Assembly (NCBI GenBank): GCA_947457395.1
Contig: CANGVA010000013.1
Span: 1-64,000 of the forward strand
Length of the DNA stretch: 64,000 nucleotides
DNA from: Bacteroidota bacterium
GTDB lineage: Bacteria; Bacteroidota; Bacteroidia; UKL13-3
Direction of reading: 5' to 3'
The position numbers were made by a program, and so were the translations under genes. The notes below the pieces were generated by a model. It did not search any database. It worked only from the letters and a program-made list of their open reading frames with translations, and was not told the origin of the DNA. Positions 26,481 to 34,362 of this stretch are shown here, piece by piece; within the stretch, counting starts at the first letter, position 1, and every line of letters starts with the position of its first letter.

Positions 26481-26511
26481 AAAAGGCCGTCTGTAAAAGG
26501 TGGCCTTTTTT
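26481..26511 (+). terminator. intrinsic terminator of lpdA
   Basis: AAAAGGCC (26481-26488) and GGCCTTTT (26502-26509), with extra T, form an 8-bp stem around a 13-base loop, 20 bases after the lpdA stop. Confidence 0.75.
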
Positions 26512-26651
26512 GTGGGGCGTTCCCCTGATGTTTGCGCCATCGCATGTGCTTGCGTAAGCAATATCAGGGTCGGGCTATTCGTTCCAAGTCCTCGTTCCCT
26601 CCACTCACTGCGGGCTTTCCACTGCTATCCCTAACGCTGTGGGTGGGCTAA
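26512..26651 (-). other. structured intergenic unit, candidate repeated element or ncRNA
   Basis: A GC-rich, non-coding stretch between convergent genes. CCCTGAT (26523-26529) pairs with ATCAGGG (26563-26569). Inside lies TGCTT-GCGT-AAGCA. Downstream, CGGGC/GGGC recurs three times, as in CGGGCTATTCG, GCGGGCTTTCC and GTGGGTGGGC. On the minus strand it reads with AGCGTTAGGGATAGCAGTGG and AAAGCCC. From memory, very similar text occurs between genes in many Bacteroidota genomes. Whether it is a mobile repeat or a transcribed RNA cannot be decided here. Confidence 0.5.
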
Positions 26652-26678
26652 TTACTTGCAAATAACTATCTGCTGCTT

Positions 26679-27587
26679 TTATTGTATGAGTGAGTTGGTA
26701 TATAACTCCTGAGTCAATATGATTTCATCCTCCAATTTGTTTTCAACCAGCCATTTTAAAAATTCCTTTACCCTTTCTGTTCTCATTTTACCGCAGGTAT
26801 GTATATCTCCAAAATATGGAGCGGTTCTCTCCAATGATTTATGTATATCAATATTGTTTAAGTCGTGTACGGTTACATAGTTTTGAAGAATAGAAACTGC
26901 TTTTATCTGATTTTCCTTTGCAAACAGGTAGCCTTGTTTGGTAGCGTTTATAAAGTTTATATATGCGGCCTCATGCTTAGCTATGTTTTCTTTTGTGGTG
27001 AGAATAACAGGTGAGTAGCCATATGGGATGCCAAAGTCCGACATCCTGAATCTGTTTAACTCCACATTTCTTGTTTCAGCTTCAACTCCCTCCCAATTAT
27101 CAAAAATCCAGGTTGCGTCTGCTTTACCTTCCAGCAACGTATTCCAAATACCTAGCTTATCAGGATACACTATGTTTAATACTCCCTTGCCTCCATTGTT
27201 CATCATCATCTGCTTTACAATATGATCTTCATATCGTGCCTTATAGGATGCGTAGGTTTTATGATCCAGTTGCTTTGGTAAGGTAATGCCCGATGATTTT
27301 AAAGTCACAATAGAACTTAGGTCTTCCTGAAGAATGGCAAATACGGCAACTGCATTAACCTTATTTTTTTTATTATTTAAACTTATTACTGTTTCAAATG
27401 GTGCAATAGCAAAATCAGCTATGTTTAGTTCCAGTTTTTTACCCGGTGTAGTTGCATAATCATCGTCCAGCGGATTTATTAGTTGAATATTAATACCACT
27501 TTGCTCATAAAATCCCAGATGCCGAGCTACATAAAAACCAATATGATTGATATTGGGTGTCCAGTCTAACGCTACATTTATTTTCAT
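26679..27587 (-). CDS. NMT1/THI5-like (SsuA-fold) protein without a signal peptide
   Basis: A 302-residue protein of the periplasmic-binding fold used by Thi5/NMT1 and by ABC binding proteins for pyrimidine precursors. The start MKINVALDWTPNINHIGFYVARHLGFYEQ (read in two parts) is the family hallmark. Further blocks are DFAIAPFETVISLN and ADATWIFDNWEGVEAE. There is no signal peptide or lipobox, so the protein should be cytosolic, which fits an enzyme or sensor better than a transport receptor. The CCCFC motif of yeast Thi5 is not present. It follows the metal-efflux genes by 73 bases on the same strand, but a link to metals is unproven. Confidence 0.75.
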   Translation of the reverse strand: MKINVALDWTPNINHIGFYVARHLGFYEQSGINIQLINPLDDDYATTPGKKLELNIADFAIAPFETVISLNNKKNKVNAVAVFAILQEDLSSIVTLKSSGITLPKQLDHKTYASYKARYEDHIVKQMMMNNGGKGVLNIVYPDKLGIWNTLLEGKADATWIFDNWEGVEAETRNVELNRFRMSDFGIPYGYSPVILTTKENIAKHEAAYINFINATKQGYLFAKENQIKAVSILQNYVTVHDLNNIDIHKSLERTAPYFGDIHTCGKMRTERVKEFLKWLVENKLEDEIILTQELYTNSLIQ

Positions 27588-27660
27588 GTGATGGGGGGTT
27601 AGTTATTACTTACTTTATCATGTTATTTTAGTTGAAACTGTTTTGATAAATTTACCTTTA

Positions 27661-28818
27661 CTACTCATTCTTCTTGCGCTCTGCCTCAATGGCCAGTACA
27701 TTATAGTCAGCTATCCAGCAATTGTTTGGTAGTTTTTGTATGGATTTTATCACCACATATCCTTCATCTTCTTTTATAATCTCAACGCGAAATTTTTTCA
27801 TTGCTACCTTATCGGTATTTGGATTAGTACTAACAAAAATGTACTTATGTTCACCATCATCATACAACGTAGTACCGGGTATAGCCATTTCCGGCACACT
27901 ACCGGATTGTCCGGTAATCACGGCTTTTACATTCATATCTGCATGTATCTCCTCCTGCTTTGGTTTGGTAAATTGCACATGCAGTGTAATGGTTTTGTTT
28001 GTGGGATCAAGCGCCCGTGATACGAACAATACATTGCCTTGTACCGGTGCTATACCACTTTGAACAAAATTTAAAGTTACCGGTAAGCCTTCTTTAATCA
28101 ACTCTGCATCTTTTTCATAAACATAAACTTCGGCCTGCAACTGATTGGGGTCAATTATTTCAGCCAAAATAGTTTCCGGTTGAACCAATGAGCCGGCATG
28201 CACATTGAGCTTATTCATGTAGCCGTTGAATGGTGCTTTGATAACAATGGTTTTTTGAATAAGTGGATTAGTTAAATCACTGAATACTTTGGTATCTATT
28301 CCCAGTATTTCTAACTTTTGCTGCAGTGTTTTTTCTTTAATAATGGCTGATTGATATTTGGCTTTAGCTGCCTGGTAATCTGCGAGTACACCCATATTTC
28401 TTTTCTTCAGTTCTGCTTGTCGTTCAAATTCTACCCGTTGAAATTCAGCTTCGTTTTTTGCCGATACAAATTCGTTTTGAAGCTCAAGTAAATCAAAACT
28501 ACTGATGCTTAGCAGATGCTGATTTTTGGTAACATACATCCCTTCTCTTACAAAAATCCGATCTACTTTACCGTTAATATGCGAACTTACTTCAGCCTTA
28601 CTTTCAGGTAGTAACCGAATAGCACCATTTGTATGAATAATTGGTTTTATTAAGCGAGGCGTAAACTGAACAAACCTCACATTTACGCCTTTGAGTTGTT
28701 GCTGGGTTAGTGCAATAGAATCATAATCTTTTTTAGCAGGTGCACTGCTTTTGTTTTCCTTACTGCCACATGCGCTTAGCAGGGAAGCAGTAGTAATAAT
28801 GGTTAAAATATATTTCAT
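27661..28818 (-). CDS. RND efflux periplasmic adaptor (membrane fusion protein), lipoprotein
   Basis: Adaptor linking the inner-membrane pump to the outer-membrane channel. The 385-residue precursor has a lipoprotein signal (ILTIITTASLLSACGSKE, with the lipobox cysteine at residue 17). A barrel-sandwich segment is split by a long helical hairpin (about 110-175), and a beta-barrel domain is present (VIKAPFNGYMNKLNVHAGSL). It is the third gene of the efflux operon, 1 base after the channel gene. The adaptor resembles the CusB/CzcB group. Confidence 0.9.
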   Translation of the reverse strand: MKYILTIITTASLLSACGSKENKSSAPAKKDYDSIALTQQQLKGVNVRFVQFTPRLIKPIIHTNGAIRLLPESKAEVSSHINGKVDRIFVREGMYVTKNQHLLSISSFDLLELQNEFVSAKNEAEFQRVEFERQAELKKRNMGVLADYQAAKAKYQSAIIKEKTLQQKLEILGIDTKVFSDLTNPLIQKTIVIKAPFNGYMNKLNVHAGSLVQPETILAEIIDPNQLQAEVYVYEKDAELIKEGLPVTLNFVQSGIAPVQGNVLFVSRALDPTNKTITLHVQFTKPKQEEIHADMNVKAVITGQSGSVPEMAIPGTTLYDDGEHKYIFVSTNPNTDKVAMKKFRVEIIKEDEGYVVIKSIQKLPNNCWIADYNVLAIEAERKKNE

Positions 28819-28819
28819 G

Positions 28820-30019
28820 TTATTCTCCTCTTAAATATTGAATGGTGTATATAGCCTGATTATAATTTTTTAATGCATCCAGATAGCCCAACCTTATTTT
28901 AATTACCTGTTGCAGATTCAGCAAGTAGTTATAATAACCAATGCTCCCCAATCGGTATCCTTCTTTAGCAGTTTTGGCAATTTCTTCGGCTTGTGGCAAA
29001 GCAGTTTGTTCAAAGTAATTTAATGCTTCGGTATATTGTCTTAATTCCGATAGGGCCTGCGCATAAGTTCCGTTAAGTTCGTATTGGTTTAAAACAGCTT
29101 GCTGTTCTGCCACTTTTACTTCCTTTTTGGCTGCTTTTACCTGTGAGGCGTTTCCCCAAAACCACAATGGAAATGTAAAACCATAACGCATGCGGTAGTT
29201 GGTTGGGGTGTTCTCAGGACCTTGATTCAGGTAACCAACAACCAGTCCGGGCATCCAGTAACTCTTATTCTGGTTAAGCAACGCCTTTTGTAGTTGCTTG
29301 TTTTGTTCATAAAATGCAGTTAGCGGATTGTTGCCAAATGCGTTTTCAGCTTGCACGGTTGCTTCCGGGGTTGATATTCTTATAAAATCATCGGCAGCTA
29401 CCAAGGCGGTATCATAAGGTGTTCCGGTAAGTAAGCTCATTTGCACACCTGCAGTGCGCAATTTTGATTTAACCTGATCAAGTTGGTATTTAACTTCCCT
29501 GTATTGTGATTGTGCGTTTAGTTTTTCAAGGTTTGATATTTGTCCAACCTCTAAACGTACGTTGGTTACTTCCACTACATCTTCCAGCAAACTATCTTGT
29601 TGCATGTATGACGTAAATACTTCACGCAGGTATTGCATTTCGTTGTATGTGGTATTTACCCTGTATCGCAACTGGTTTAGCGTTATTTGTTTTTCTGTTT
29701 CCGCCATACGTATTTGTTGTTTTTGTGCCTGGTATCTGCGCACATAGGTTGTTGGAAAATCAAATGTTTGCAACACACCGGGACGTAACTCAGTTGATGT
29801 AGGTGCCTCAAAAATTACTTCAGGAGCATTGATACTTAATGATGCGCCACGCAAGGCTTGTTGTTTCTCTTTTTTATTATTTGCCAGTTGTACTTGCGGA
29901 TTTTTTTCCTGTGCAAGTTGCAAGGCAGTTTTTCGGGTTAGTTTATTGTTGCCCTGTTGTGCCGGCAACACTCCCGGTAAAATGCAGCATAAGATTAGTA
30001 CTATGTAAAATTTCATCAT
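28820..30019 (-). CDS. TolC/CusC-type outer-membrane efflux channel
   Basis: The 399-residue precursor begins with a signal peptide (FYIVLILCCILPGVLPAQ) and continues with two TolC-type helical repeats rich in Q, N and A (LNAQSQYREVKYQLDQVKS and EEIAKTAKEGYRLGSIGYY). It would form the trimeric outer-membrane duct of the tripartite pump. It lies between the pump (2-base gap) and the adaptor (1-base gap), so translation is probably coupled. Confidence 0.9.
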   Translation of the reverse strand: MMKFYIVLILCCILPGVLPAQQGNNKLTRKTALQLAQEKNPQVQLANNKKEKQQALRGASLSINAPEVIFEAPTSTELRPGVLQTFDFPTTYVRRYQAQKQQIRMAETEKQITLNQLRYRVNTTYNEMQYLREVFTSYMQQDSLLEDVVEVTNVRLEVGQISNLEKLNAQSQYREVKYQLDQVKSKLRTAGVQMSLLTGTPYDTALVAADDFIRISTPEATVQAENAFGNNPLTAFYEQNKQLQKALLNQNKSYWMPGLVVGYLNQGPENTPTNYRMRYGFTFPLWFWGNASQVKAAKKEVKVAEQQAVLNQYELNGTYAQALSELRQYTEALNYFEQTALPQAEEIAKTAKEGYRLGSIGYYNYLLNLQQVIKIRLGYLDALKNYNQAIYTIQYLRGE

Positions 30020-30021
30020 GC

Positions 30022-33000
30022 TTATTTTGTTAAGGTTTCTTTTTTTGTGAATAGGGTATACAATACAGGTAAAACAAAAAGGGTAAGTGCTGTTGAAATA
30101 ATGAGCCCGCCAATTACTACGGTTGCCAATGGTTTTTGTACCTCTGCACCCACACTTGTAGAAAGTGCCATAGGCATAAATCCAAGTGCAGCAACCAACG
30201 AGGTCATTAGTACCGGACGAATACGATCCTGCAAGCCTTGTTTTACACGTGCATGTAAATCAGTTACTCCTTCAGCACCCAACTCATTAAATCGGCTAAC
30301 CAGTAAAATACCATTGAGCACGGCTACACCAAATAATGCAATAAAACCTACTCCGGCCGATATGCTAAAATTCATATCTCGGAGCAACAACGATAAAACA
30401 CCGCCAACTGCCGATAGGGGCACTACGGAATAAATGAGTAAGCTATCTTTAAAATTCCCAAATGTTAAATAAAGCAGACCTAAGATAATAAGCAACGAAA
30501 TGGGAACCACAATGGCAAGCGTGCCCTTAGCCCTGCTGAAATTTTCAAACTCACCGCCATATGTAATTTTATAGTTTTCAGATAATGCCACATTTGCCTC
30601 TACCAGACTGATCACATCATTTACCACACTTTCTAAATCACGTTCACGCACATTAAATCCCAGATTTACCCTGCGCTGCAACCCTTCATGCCCTATTTCA
30701 GATGGGCCTACATCTTCTTGTATGCTTGCTAATTCTTTTAAAGGAACAGGTTGTCCGTTGTCTGCTTCAATCATCAGGTTTTCTATATTCTCTCGCTTTA
30801 CACGCTCTTCACCTTCCAGGCGCATGGTTAAATCAAAACGTTTATCAGTTTCGTAAATAACACCTGCAGTGGCACCGCCAAATGCAGTTTGTATGGCACG
30901 GTTTACTTGCTCTACTTTTACACCATACAATGCCATAGCCTTGCGGTCATATTCTATATTAATTTGAGGCAAGCCAAACACCTTGTTCTCCTGCACATCA
31001 ACTGCACCAGGAACAGTTTTTACGAGTTGAATAATTTCATTCCCCTTTTTTACCAGCGTATCTAAATCAGGGCCATATAATTGCACCACAACATCTGTTC
31101 TTGCACCGCTCATCATATCATTTACACGACTCTCAATGGGTTGCTGAATGGATAAAATAATACCCGGAAATTGTTTCATCGATTCATTAAACATAGCAGC
31201 CAAATCTTCTTGCTGTTTGGTTTTGGTCCAGTATTTTTTGTCTTTTAATACCACAATAATCTCTTGCGATTCCAGCGGAAGGGGGTCAACTTTTACTTCC
31301 GATGTGCCGATTTTAGAAACAATGCGTTCAATTTCATCGGGATATTCTTTCATTAAAAATTGTTGAATATTGGTACTTTGAGAAATAGATTCGGTAAGCG
31401 GGGTTCCAATTGGCAAATTCATATCAATTAAAATATCACCTTCTTGCAGTTTGGGAATAAACTCACCACCAATATTGCTAAAGCCAATATAGCCTGCTAG
31501 AATTACCGCACCTGCAAAACCCAATACCGCTCTTTTATAGCGCAAGCACAAATCAAACAACGGATTAATACCTTTTAAAAAGAAGTTTACAATTTTTGCA
31601 CCTATATCATCATGGTGTAATGATTTTGGCGGACGCAACACCAATGCGCTCATCATAGGCACGTAGGTAAGTGACAACAATAACGCACCTATAATGGCAT
31701 AACCCACGGTTTTGGCCATAGGGCTAAACATTTTGCCTTCCACACCTTGTAGGGTTAAGATTGGGAAGTACACAATCAAAATAATTAACCCGCCAAATAC
31801 TACGGATTTTTTAATGCTAATGGTTGATTCAACAATAATAGCCTGACGCTCTTTGTATGTGATGATTCCGTTTGGATTTTCTTTCATGCGTTTATTTAAA
31901 GCCACAGCTAAAAACAGCACCACGCTCTCTACCACAATAATTGCGGGATCAACCAATAAACCAAAATCAATGGCACCAAGGCTCATAATATTGCCCACCA
32001 CACCGGTATAGCTCATTACAATAAAGGCAAACAGCATGGAAAGTGGAATAACTGAGGCAGCCAATAAGCCTGCACGTAAATTACCGAGCAATAACAATAT
32101 CACCACAAATACAATAATAGCACCTTCAATAAGATTGGTGGCTACAGTTTTAATGGCTGCATTTACCAGTTTTGATCGGTCAACAAAGGGTTCAATAATC
32201 AAACCTTCCGGAAGTATTTCCTGGATTTCGGCCATACGTTTTTTTACTACATCAATTACCCTGTTTCCATTGGCACCTTTCATCATTAGAATGCTGCCTC
32301 CAACCACATCGCCTTCACCATTCATGGTAAGTGCGCCATAGCGCAAGGCATGCCCATATTCCACATCGGCAACTTCTTTTACCAAAACCGGCACACCATT
32401 GCGGGTTTCAATTACTGTGTTGGCAATATCATCCAGGTTTTTGGCCAAACCAATTCCTCTGATGGTGTAAGCTTTATTGTCTTTTTCAATGTAAGCGCCA
32501 CCCGTATTACTATTTCCTTTGGCTAGCGCTTCATACAATTCATCAACTGTAATTCCCAAAGCTTTTAAACGCTCCGGTTTTATTTTGGCTTGGTACTCTT
32601 TGGTAAAGCCGCCATACCCACTTACATCAGCAACCCCCGGTAGGCCCAGTAATTTTCTGCGCACTACCCAATCTTGTATCGTTCTTATTTCGGTTTGGGT
32701 GTATTTGCTATTTTTTAAATCAACCGGACGAATAACATATTGGTATATTTCTCCCAATCCGGTAGATGGTGGTCCCAGAATGGGGGTTCCGGCACCTTCC
32801 GGTATTTCACTTTTTACTGACTCTAGTCTTTCAAATACTTGTTGGCGTGCCCAGTAAATATCAATTTTATCTTCAAAAATAAGTTTCACCACACTGCTGC
32901 CAAACTTAGAGTTGGAGCGAACCTCAATAAGGCCCGGTATATTAGCCATAGCCATTTCAATGGGTGTGGTAATAAACCGCTCAATTTCCAAGGAGGACAG

Positions 33001-33165
33001 ATTGGGAGAGTTGGTTATTACATCTACCTGATTAGTGGTTACATCAGGCACGGCATCAATGGGTAGGTTTTTTAATGAATACCCTCCCCAGCAAACCAAC
33101 ACCAGCATGAGAAGACCTATAGTCCATGGACTGCGTGTACTAAACGCAATTAATTTATCAATCAT
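30022..33165 (-). CDS. heavy-metal efflux RND pump, CzcA/CusA family
   Basis: Proton-driven inner-membrane exporter of 1047 residues with 12 membrane helices and two large periplasmic loops. The helix-4 signature DFGLLVDPAIIVVE keeps all three acidic residues of the CzcA pattern (D, D, E), which favours divalent ions such as Zn, Co, Ni or Cd over Cu/Ag. The N-terminus IAFSTRSPWTIGLLMLVLV and the block ALFGVAVLNGILLVSRFNE are typical. It heads the pump-channel-adaptor gene order and is preceded by a small conserved-looking gene. Confidence 0.95.
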   Translation of the reverse strand: MIDKLIAFSTRSPWTIGLLMLVLVCWGGYSLKNLPIDAVPDVTTNQVDVITNSPNLSSLEIERFITTPIEMAMANIPGLIEVRSNSKFGSSVVKLIFEDKIDIYWARQQVFERLESVKSEIPEGAGTPILGPPSTGLGEIYQYVIRPVDLKNSKYTQTEIRTIQDWVVRRKLLGLPGVADVSGYGGFTKEYQAKIKPERLKALGITVDELYEALAKGNSNTGGAYIEKDNKAYTIRGIGLAKNLDDIANTVIETRNGVPVLVKEVADVEYGHALRYGALTMNGEGDVVGGSILMMKGANGNRVIDVVKKRMAEIQEILPEGLIIEPFVDRSKLVNAAIKTVATNLIEGAIIVFVVILLLLGNLRAGLLAASVIPLSMLFAFIVMSYTGVVGNIMSLGAIDFGLLVDPAIIVVESVVLFLAVALNKRMKENPNGIITYKERQAIIVESTISIKKSVVFGGLIILIVYFPILTLQGVEGKMFSPMAKTVGYAIIGALLLSLTYVPMMSALVLRPPKSLHHDDIGAKIVNFFLKGINPLFDLCLRYKRAVLGFAGAVILAGYIGFSNIGGEFIPKLQEGDILIDMNLPIGTPLTESISQSTNIQQFLMKEYPDEIERIVSKIGTSEVKVDPLPLESQEIIVVLKDKKYWTKTKQQEDLAAMFNESMKQFPGIILSIQQPIESRVNDMMSGARTDVVVQLYGPDLDTLVKKGNEIIQLVKTVPGAVDVQENKVFGLPQINIEYDRKAMALYGVKVEQVNRAIQTAFGGATAGVIYETDKRFDLTMRLEGEERVKRENIENLMIEADNGQPVPLKELASIQEDVGPSEIGHEGLQRRVNLGFNVRERDLESVVNDVISLVEANVALSENYKITYGGEFENFSRAKGTLAIVVPISLLIILGLLYLTFGNFKDSLLIYSVVPLSAVGGVLSLLLRDMNFSISAGVGFIALFGVAVLNGILLVSRFNELGAEGVTDLHARVKQGLQDRIRPVLMTSLVAALGFMPMALSTSVGAEVQKPLATVVIGGLIISTALTLFVLPVLYTLFTKKETLTK

Positions 33166-33245
33166 GAATTTGAATTAGCTTTAAGAAAAAATGTAAAAGA
33201 TTGTCCTCCAGATATTAATCTGTGAGGAGTACATGTTGCAACTAA

Positions 33246-33542
33246 TTAAGCTTTAGGAGGAGGCGTGAGTTGCCTAACAGAAGGACTTGTAACCTTATCG
33301 GTTCTGGTTTTTTCCCTGATAAGCGGGATATATTGAAGATTAGCTTCTGCACTAGACCATGTAACAGATGTTTCCTTTTCTGCGGCATCTTCATTTTCAA
33401 ATACTTCGCCTGGTTCAGAAGTTTCTCCTTGTGTAATTTCAATAACTATTTTTTGAGAGGGAGTTACCATGTTTGGCATCACATATTGCATAACCAATGC
33501 AATAAAAACAAGATATTTTATATGTAGGAGGAGTGTTTTCAA
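33246..33542 (-). CDS. small membrane-anchored or secreted protein of unknown function at the head of the efflux operon
   Basis: No recognised family. The 98-residue version starts at a TTG (33540-33542) and begins with a signal or anchor segment (YLVFIALVMQYVMPNM), followed by a polar, acidic region (ETSEPGEVFENEDAAEKE) and a basic, proline-rich end (LTPPPKA). A TTG at 33557 is also in frame, but it lies inside the -7 box, so it cannot be the start. Its place before the pump gene, 80 bases away on the same strand, suggests a role in metal sensing or pump assembly. Confidence 0.55.
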   Translation of the reverse strand: MKTLLLHIKYLVFIALVMQYVMPNMVTPSQKIVIEITQGETSEPGEVFENEDAAEKETSVTWSSAEANLQYIPLIREKTRTDKVTSPSVRQLTPPPKA

Positions 33543-33554
33543 GATAAACGGGTG

Positions 33555-33586
33555 CAAAGATAACTATCTATCATGTCAAACTACAA
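33555..33586 (-). promoter_or_regulatory. promoter of the heavy-metal efflux operon
   Basis: On the minus strand TTG (33586-33584) and TATCTTTG (33562-33555) are 21 bases apart. The start site would be near 33551, about 9 bases before the TTG start at 33542. Confidence 0.65.
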
Positions 33587-33667
33587 GCGTGATTATTTGT
33601 TTTAATTTTTTCAATAACCATAGAAAAATCAATTTTTCATTTACAACTTTTTGTTAAACCGTTTTTT

Positions 33668-33763
33668 CTATTGCTTCGGTCTGTGCTTAAAATTGGTGCT
33701 ATACCCAATAAAAAATGAATCGAAATTATCTGAATATAAAATATAAACGAAGTGCATCTGCAT
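33668..33763 (-). pseudogene. truncated GIY-YIG nuclease remnant
   Basis: The first 31 codons of a second GIY-YIG gene (MQMHFVYILYSDNFDSFFIG, then YSTN) end in a stop at 33668-33670. It is homologous to the intact copy at 33863-34114: 33700-33763 aligns with 34051-34114 with four mismatches, all outside the identical segment. The catalytic Glu helix is lost. It sits after a copy of the tRNA-Asp terminator, as the intact gene does. Confidence 0.8.
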
Positions 33764-33833
33764 AAAAAAAGCGAGCCTTATTAAAACTCGCTTCATTTGT
33801 TTAACCAATATTGGTCATTTAGCGGTGCGGACG
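33700..33833. repeat. direct repeat copy B (tRNA-Asp 3' end + terminator + GIY-YIG start)
   Basis: Aligns with 34051-34184 at an offset of 351 bases. Bases 33730-33833 are identical to 34081-34184 over 104 positions; the other 30 differ at four. It carries the acceptor end of tRNA-Asp, its terminator (arms 33769-33775 and 33787-33793) and the first codons of the GIY-YIG gene. Confidence 0.95.
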
Positions 33834-33861
33834 CCCCGAGTACTCGGGGGAACCCGCGACC
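33823..33861 (-). pseudogene. 3' half of tRNA-Asp with an inserted palindrome
   Basis: Matches the 3' part of the intact tRNA-Asp from the variable-loop GGTC to the discriminator base. In the T-loop GAGTCC is replaced by the 16-base perfect palindrome CCCCGAGTACTCGGGG (33834-33849). The fragment begins right after the stop codon of the intact GIY-YIG gene. It cannot form a tRNA. Confidence 0.85.
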
Positions 33862-33862
33862 T

Positions 33863-34114
33863 CTAAATTAAGCCCGTCAGCCTATAGTAAAAAGACTTAT
33901 TCTTTTGAGCCTTGAGAAACTTTTCTCTGCGCAGAGCATCTGCCTGTAATTCAAATTTTTCATGATATACCATACGCCATGGTCTTTTTGCCTTTGTTGA
34001 TTTAGTTAGGCCAGAATTATGCTCCAGCAATCGCCTGTCCATATCCGTTGTATACCCAATATAAAATGAATCAAAACGATCTGAATATAAAATATAAACG
34101 AAGTGCATCTGCAT
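33863..34114 (-). CDS. small GIY-YIG nuclease family protein docked behind tRNA-Asp
   Basis: An 83-residue single-domain GIY-YIG (URI) protein. The GIY/YIG pair is seen as FVYILYS and FYIGYTT, the catalytic Arg in DMDRRLLEHNSG, and the metal-binding Glu in ALRREKFLKAQKN, so the active site looks complete. The ATG at 34112-34114 directly follows the T-run of the tRNA-Asp terminator, and the TAG stop directly precedes the tRNA 3' fragment. Expression would need terminator read-through. Free-standing GIY-YIG proteins of this size are known (YhbQ-like); a homing role is inferred from the locus. Confidence 0.85.
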   Translation of the reverse strand: MQMHFVYILYSDRFDSFYIGYTTDMDRRLLEHNSGLTKSTKAKRPWRMVYHEKFELQADALRREKFLKAQKNKSFYYRLTGLI

Positions 34115-34184
34115 AAAAAAAGCGAGCCTTATTAAAACTCGCTTCATTTGTTTAACCAATATTGGTCATTTAGCGGTGCGGACG
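34051..34184. repeat. direct repeat copy A (tRNA-Asp 3' end + terminator + GIY-YIG start)
   Basis: Partner of 33700-33833. This copy belongs to the intact tRNA-Asp and the intact GIY-YIG gene. Confidence 0.95.
34114..34144 (-). terminator. intrinsic terminator of tRNA-Asp (copy A)
   Basis: Plus-strand arms AAGCGAG (34120-34126) and CTCGCTT (34138-34144) form the hairpin. On the minus strand it is followed by seven T, the last of which precede the ATG of the GIY-YIG gene. An identical copy lies at 33763-33793. Confidence 0.85.
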
Positions 34185-34247
34185 GGACTCGAACCCGCGA
34201 CCCCATGCGTGACAGGCATGTATTCTAACCAGCTGAACTACCGCACC
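34174..34247 (-). tRNA. tRNA-Asp (anticodon GTC)
   Basis: A full cloverleaf of 74 bases. The acceptor is GGTGCGG/CCGCACC, the D arm is in GTTCAGCTGGTTAGAA, the anticodon loop is CTGTCAC with GTC, and the T arm is CGGG-TTCGAGT-CCCG with discriminator G. CCA is not encoded (CTA follows). It is transcribed from a promoter at 34267-34296 and ends in the terminator at 34114-34144. Confidence 0.97.
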
Positions 34248-34266
34248 GTTCCTATTAAAAGGGATG

Positions 34267-34296
34267 CAAATATAGGTTTTTCAACTATTTTGTCAA
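34267..34296 (-). promoter_or_regulatory. promoter of tRNA-Asp
   Basis: On the minus strand TTG (34296-34294) and TATATTTG (34274-34267) are 19 bases apart. The predicted start is near 34263, about 16 bases before the tRNA 5' end. Confidence 0.75.
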
Positions 34297-34362
34297 CTGT
34301 TATTTTAAACTTTTTTATGGTCTTTTCTTATTTAATTTGCAGCCCGTTAGCAATTATAACCT

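Noticed and set aside
33270-33527. Plus-strand open frames of 60-130 codons opposite real genes (for example 30047-30433, 33270-33527 and 27722-28063)
   Set aside because: They are antisense to clear genes, have no recognisable domains and no promoter or start context, and follow the codon pattern of the opposite strand.
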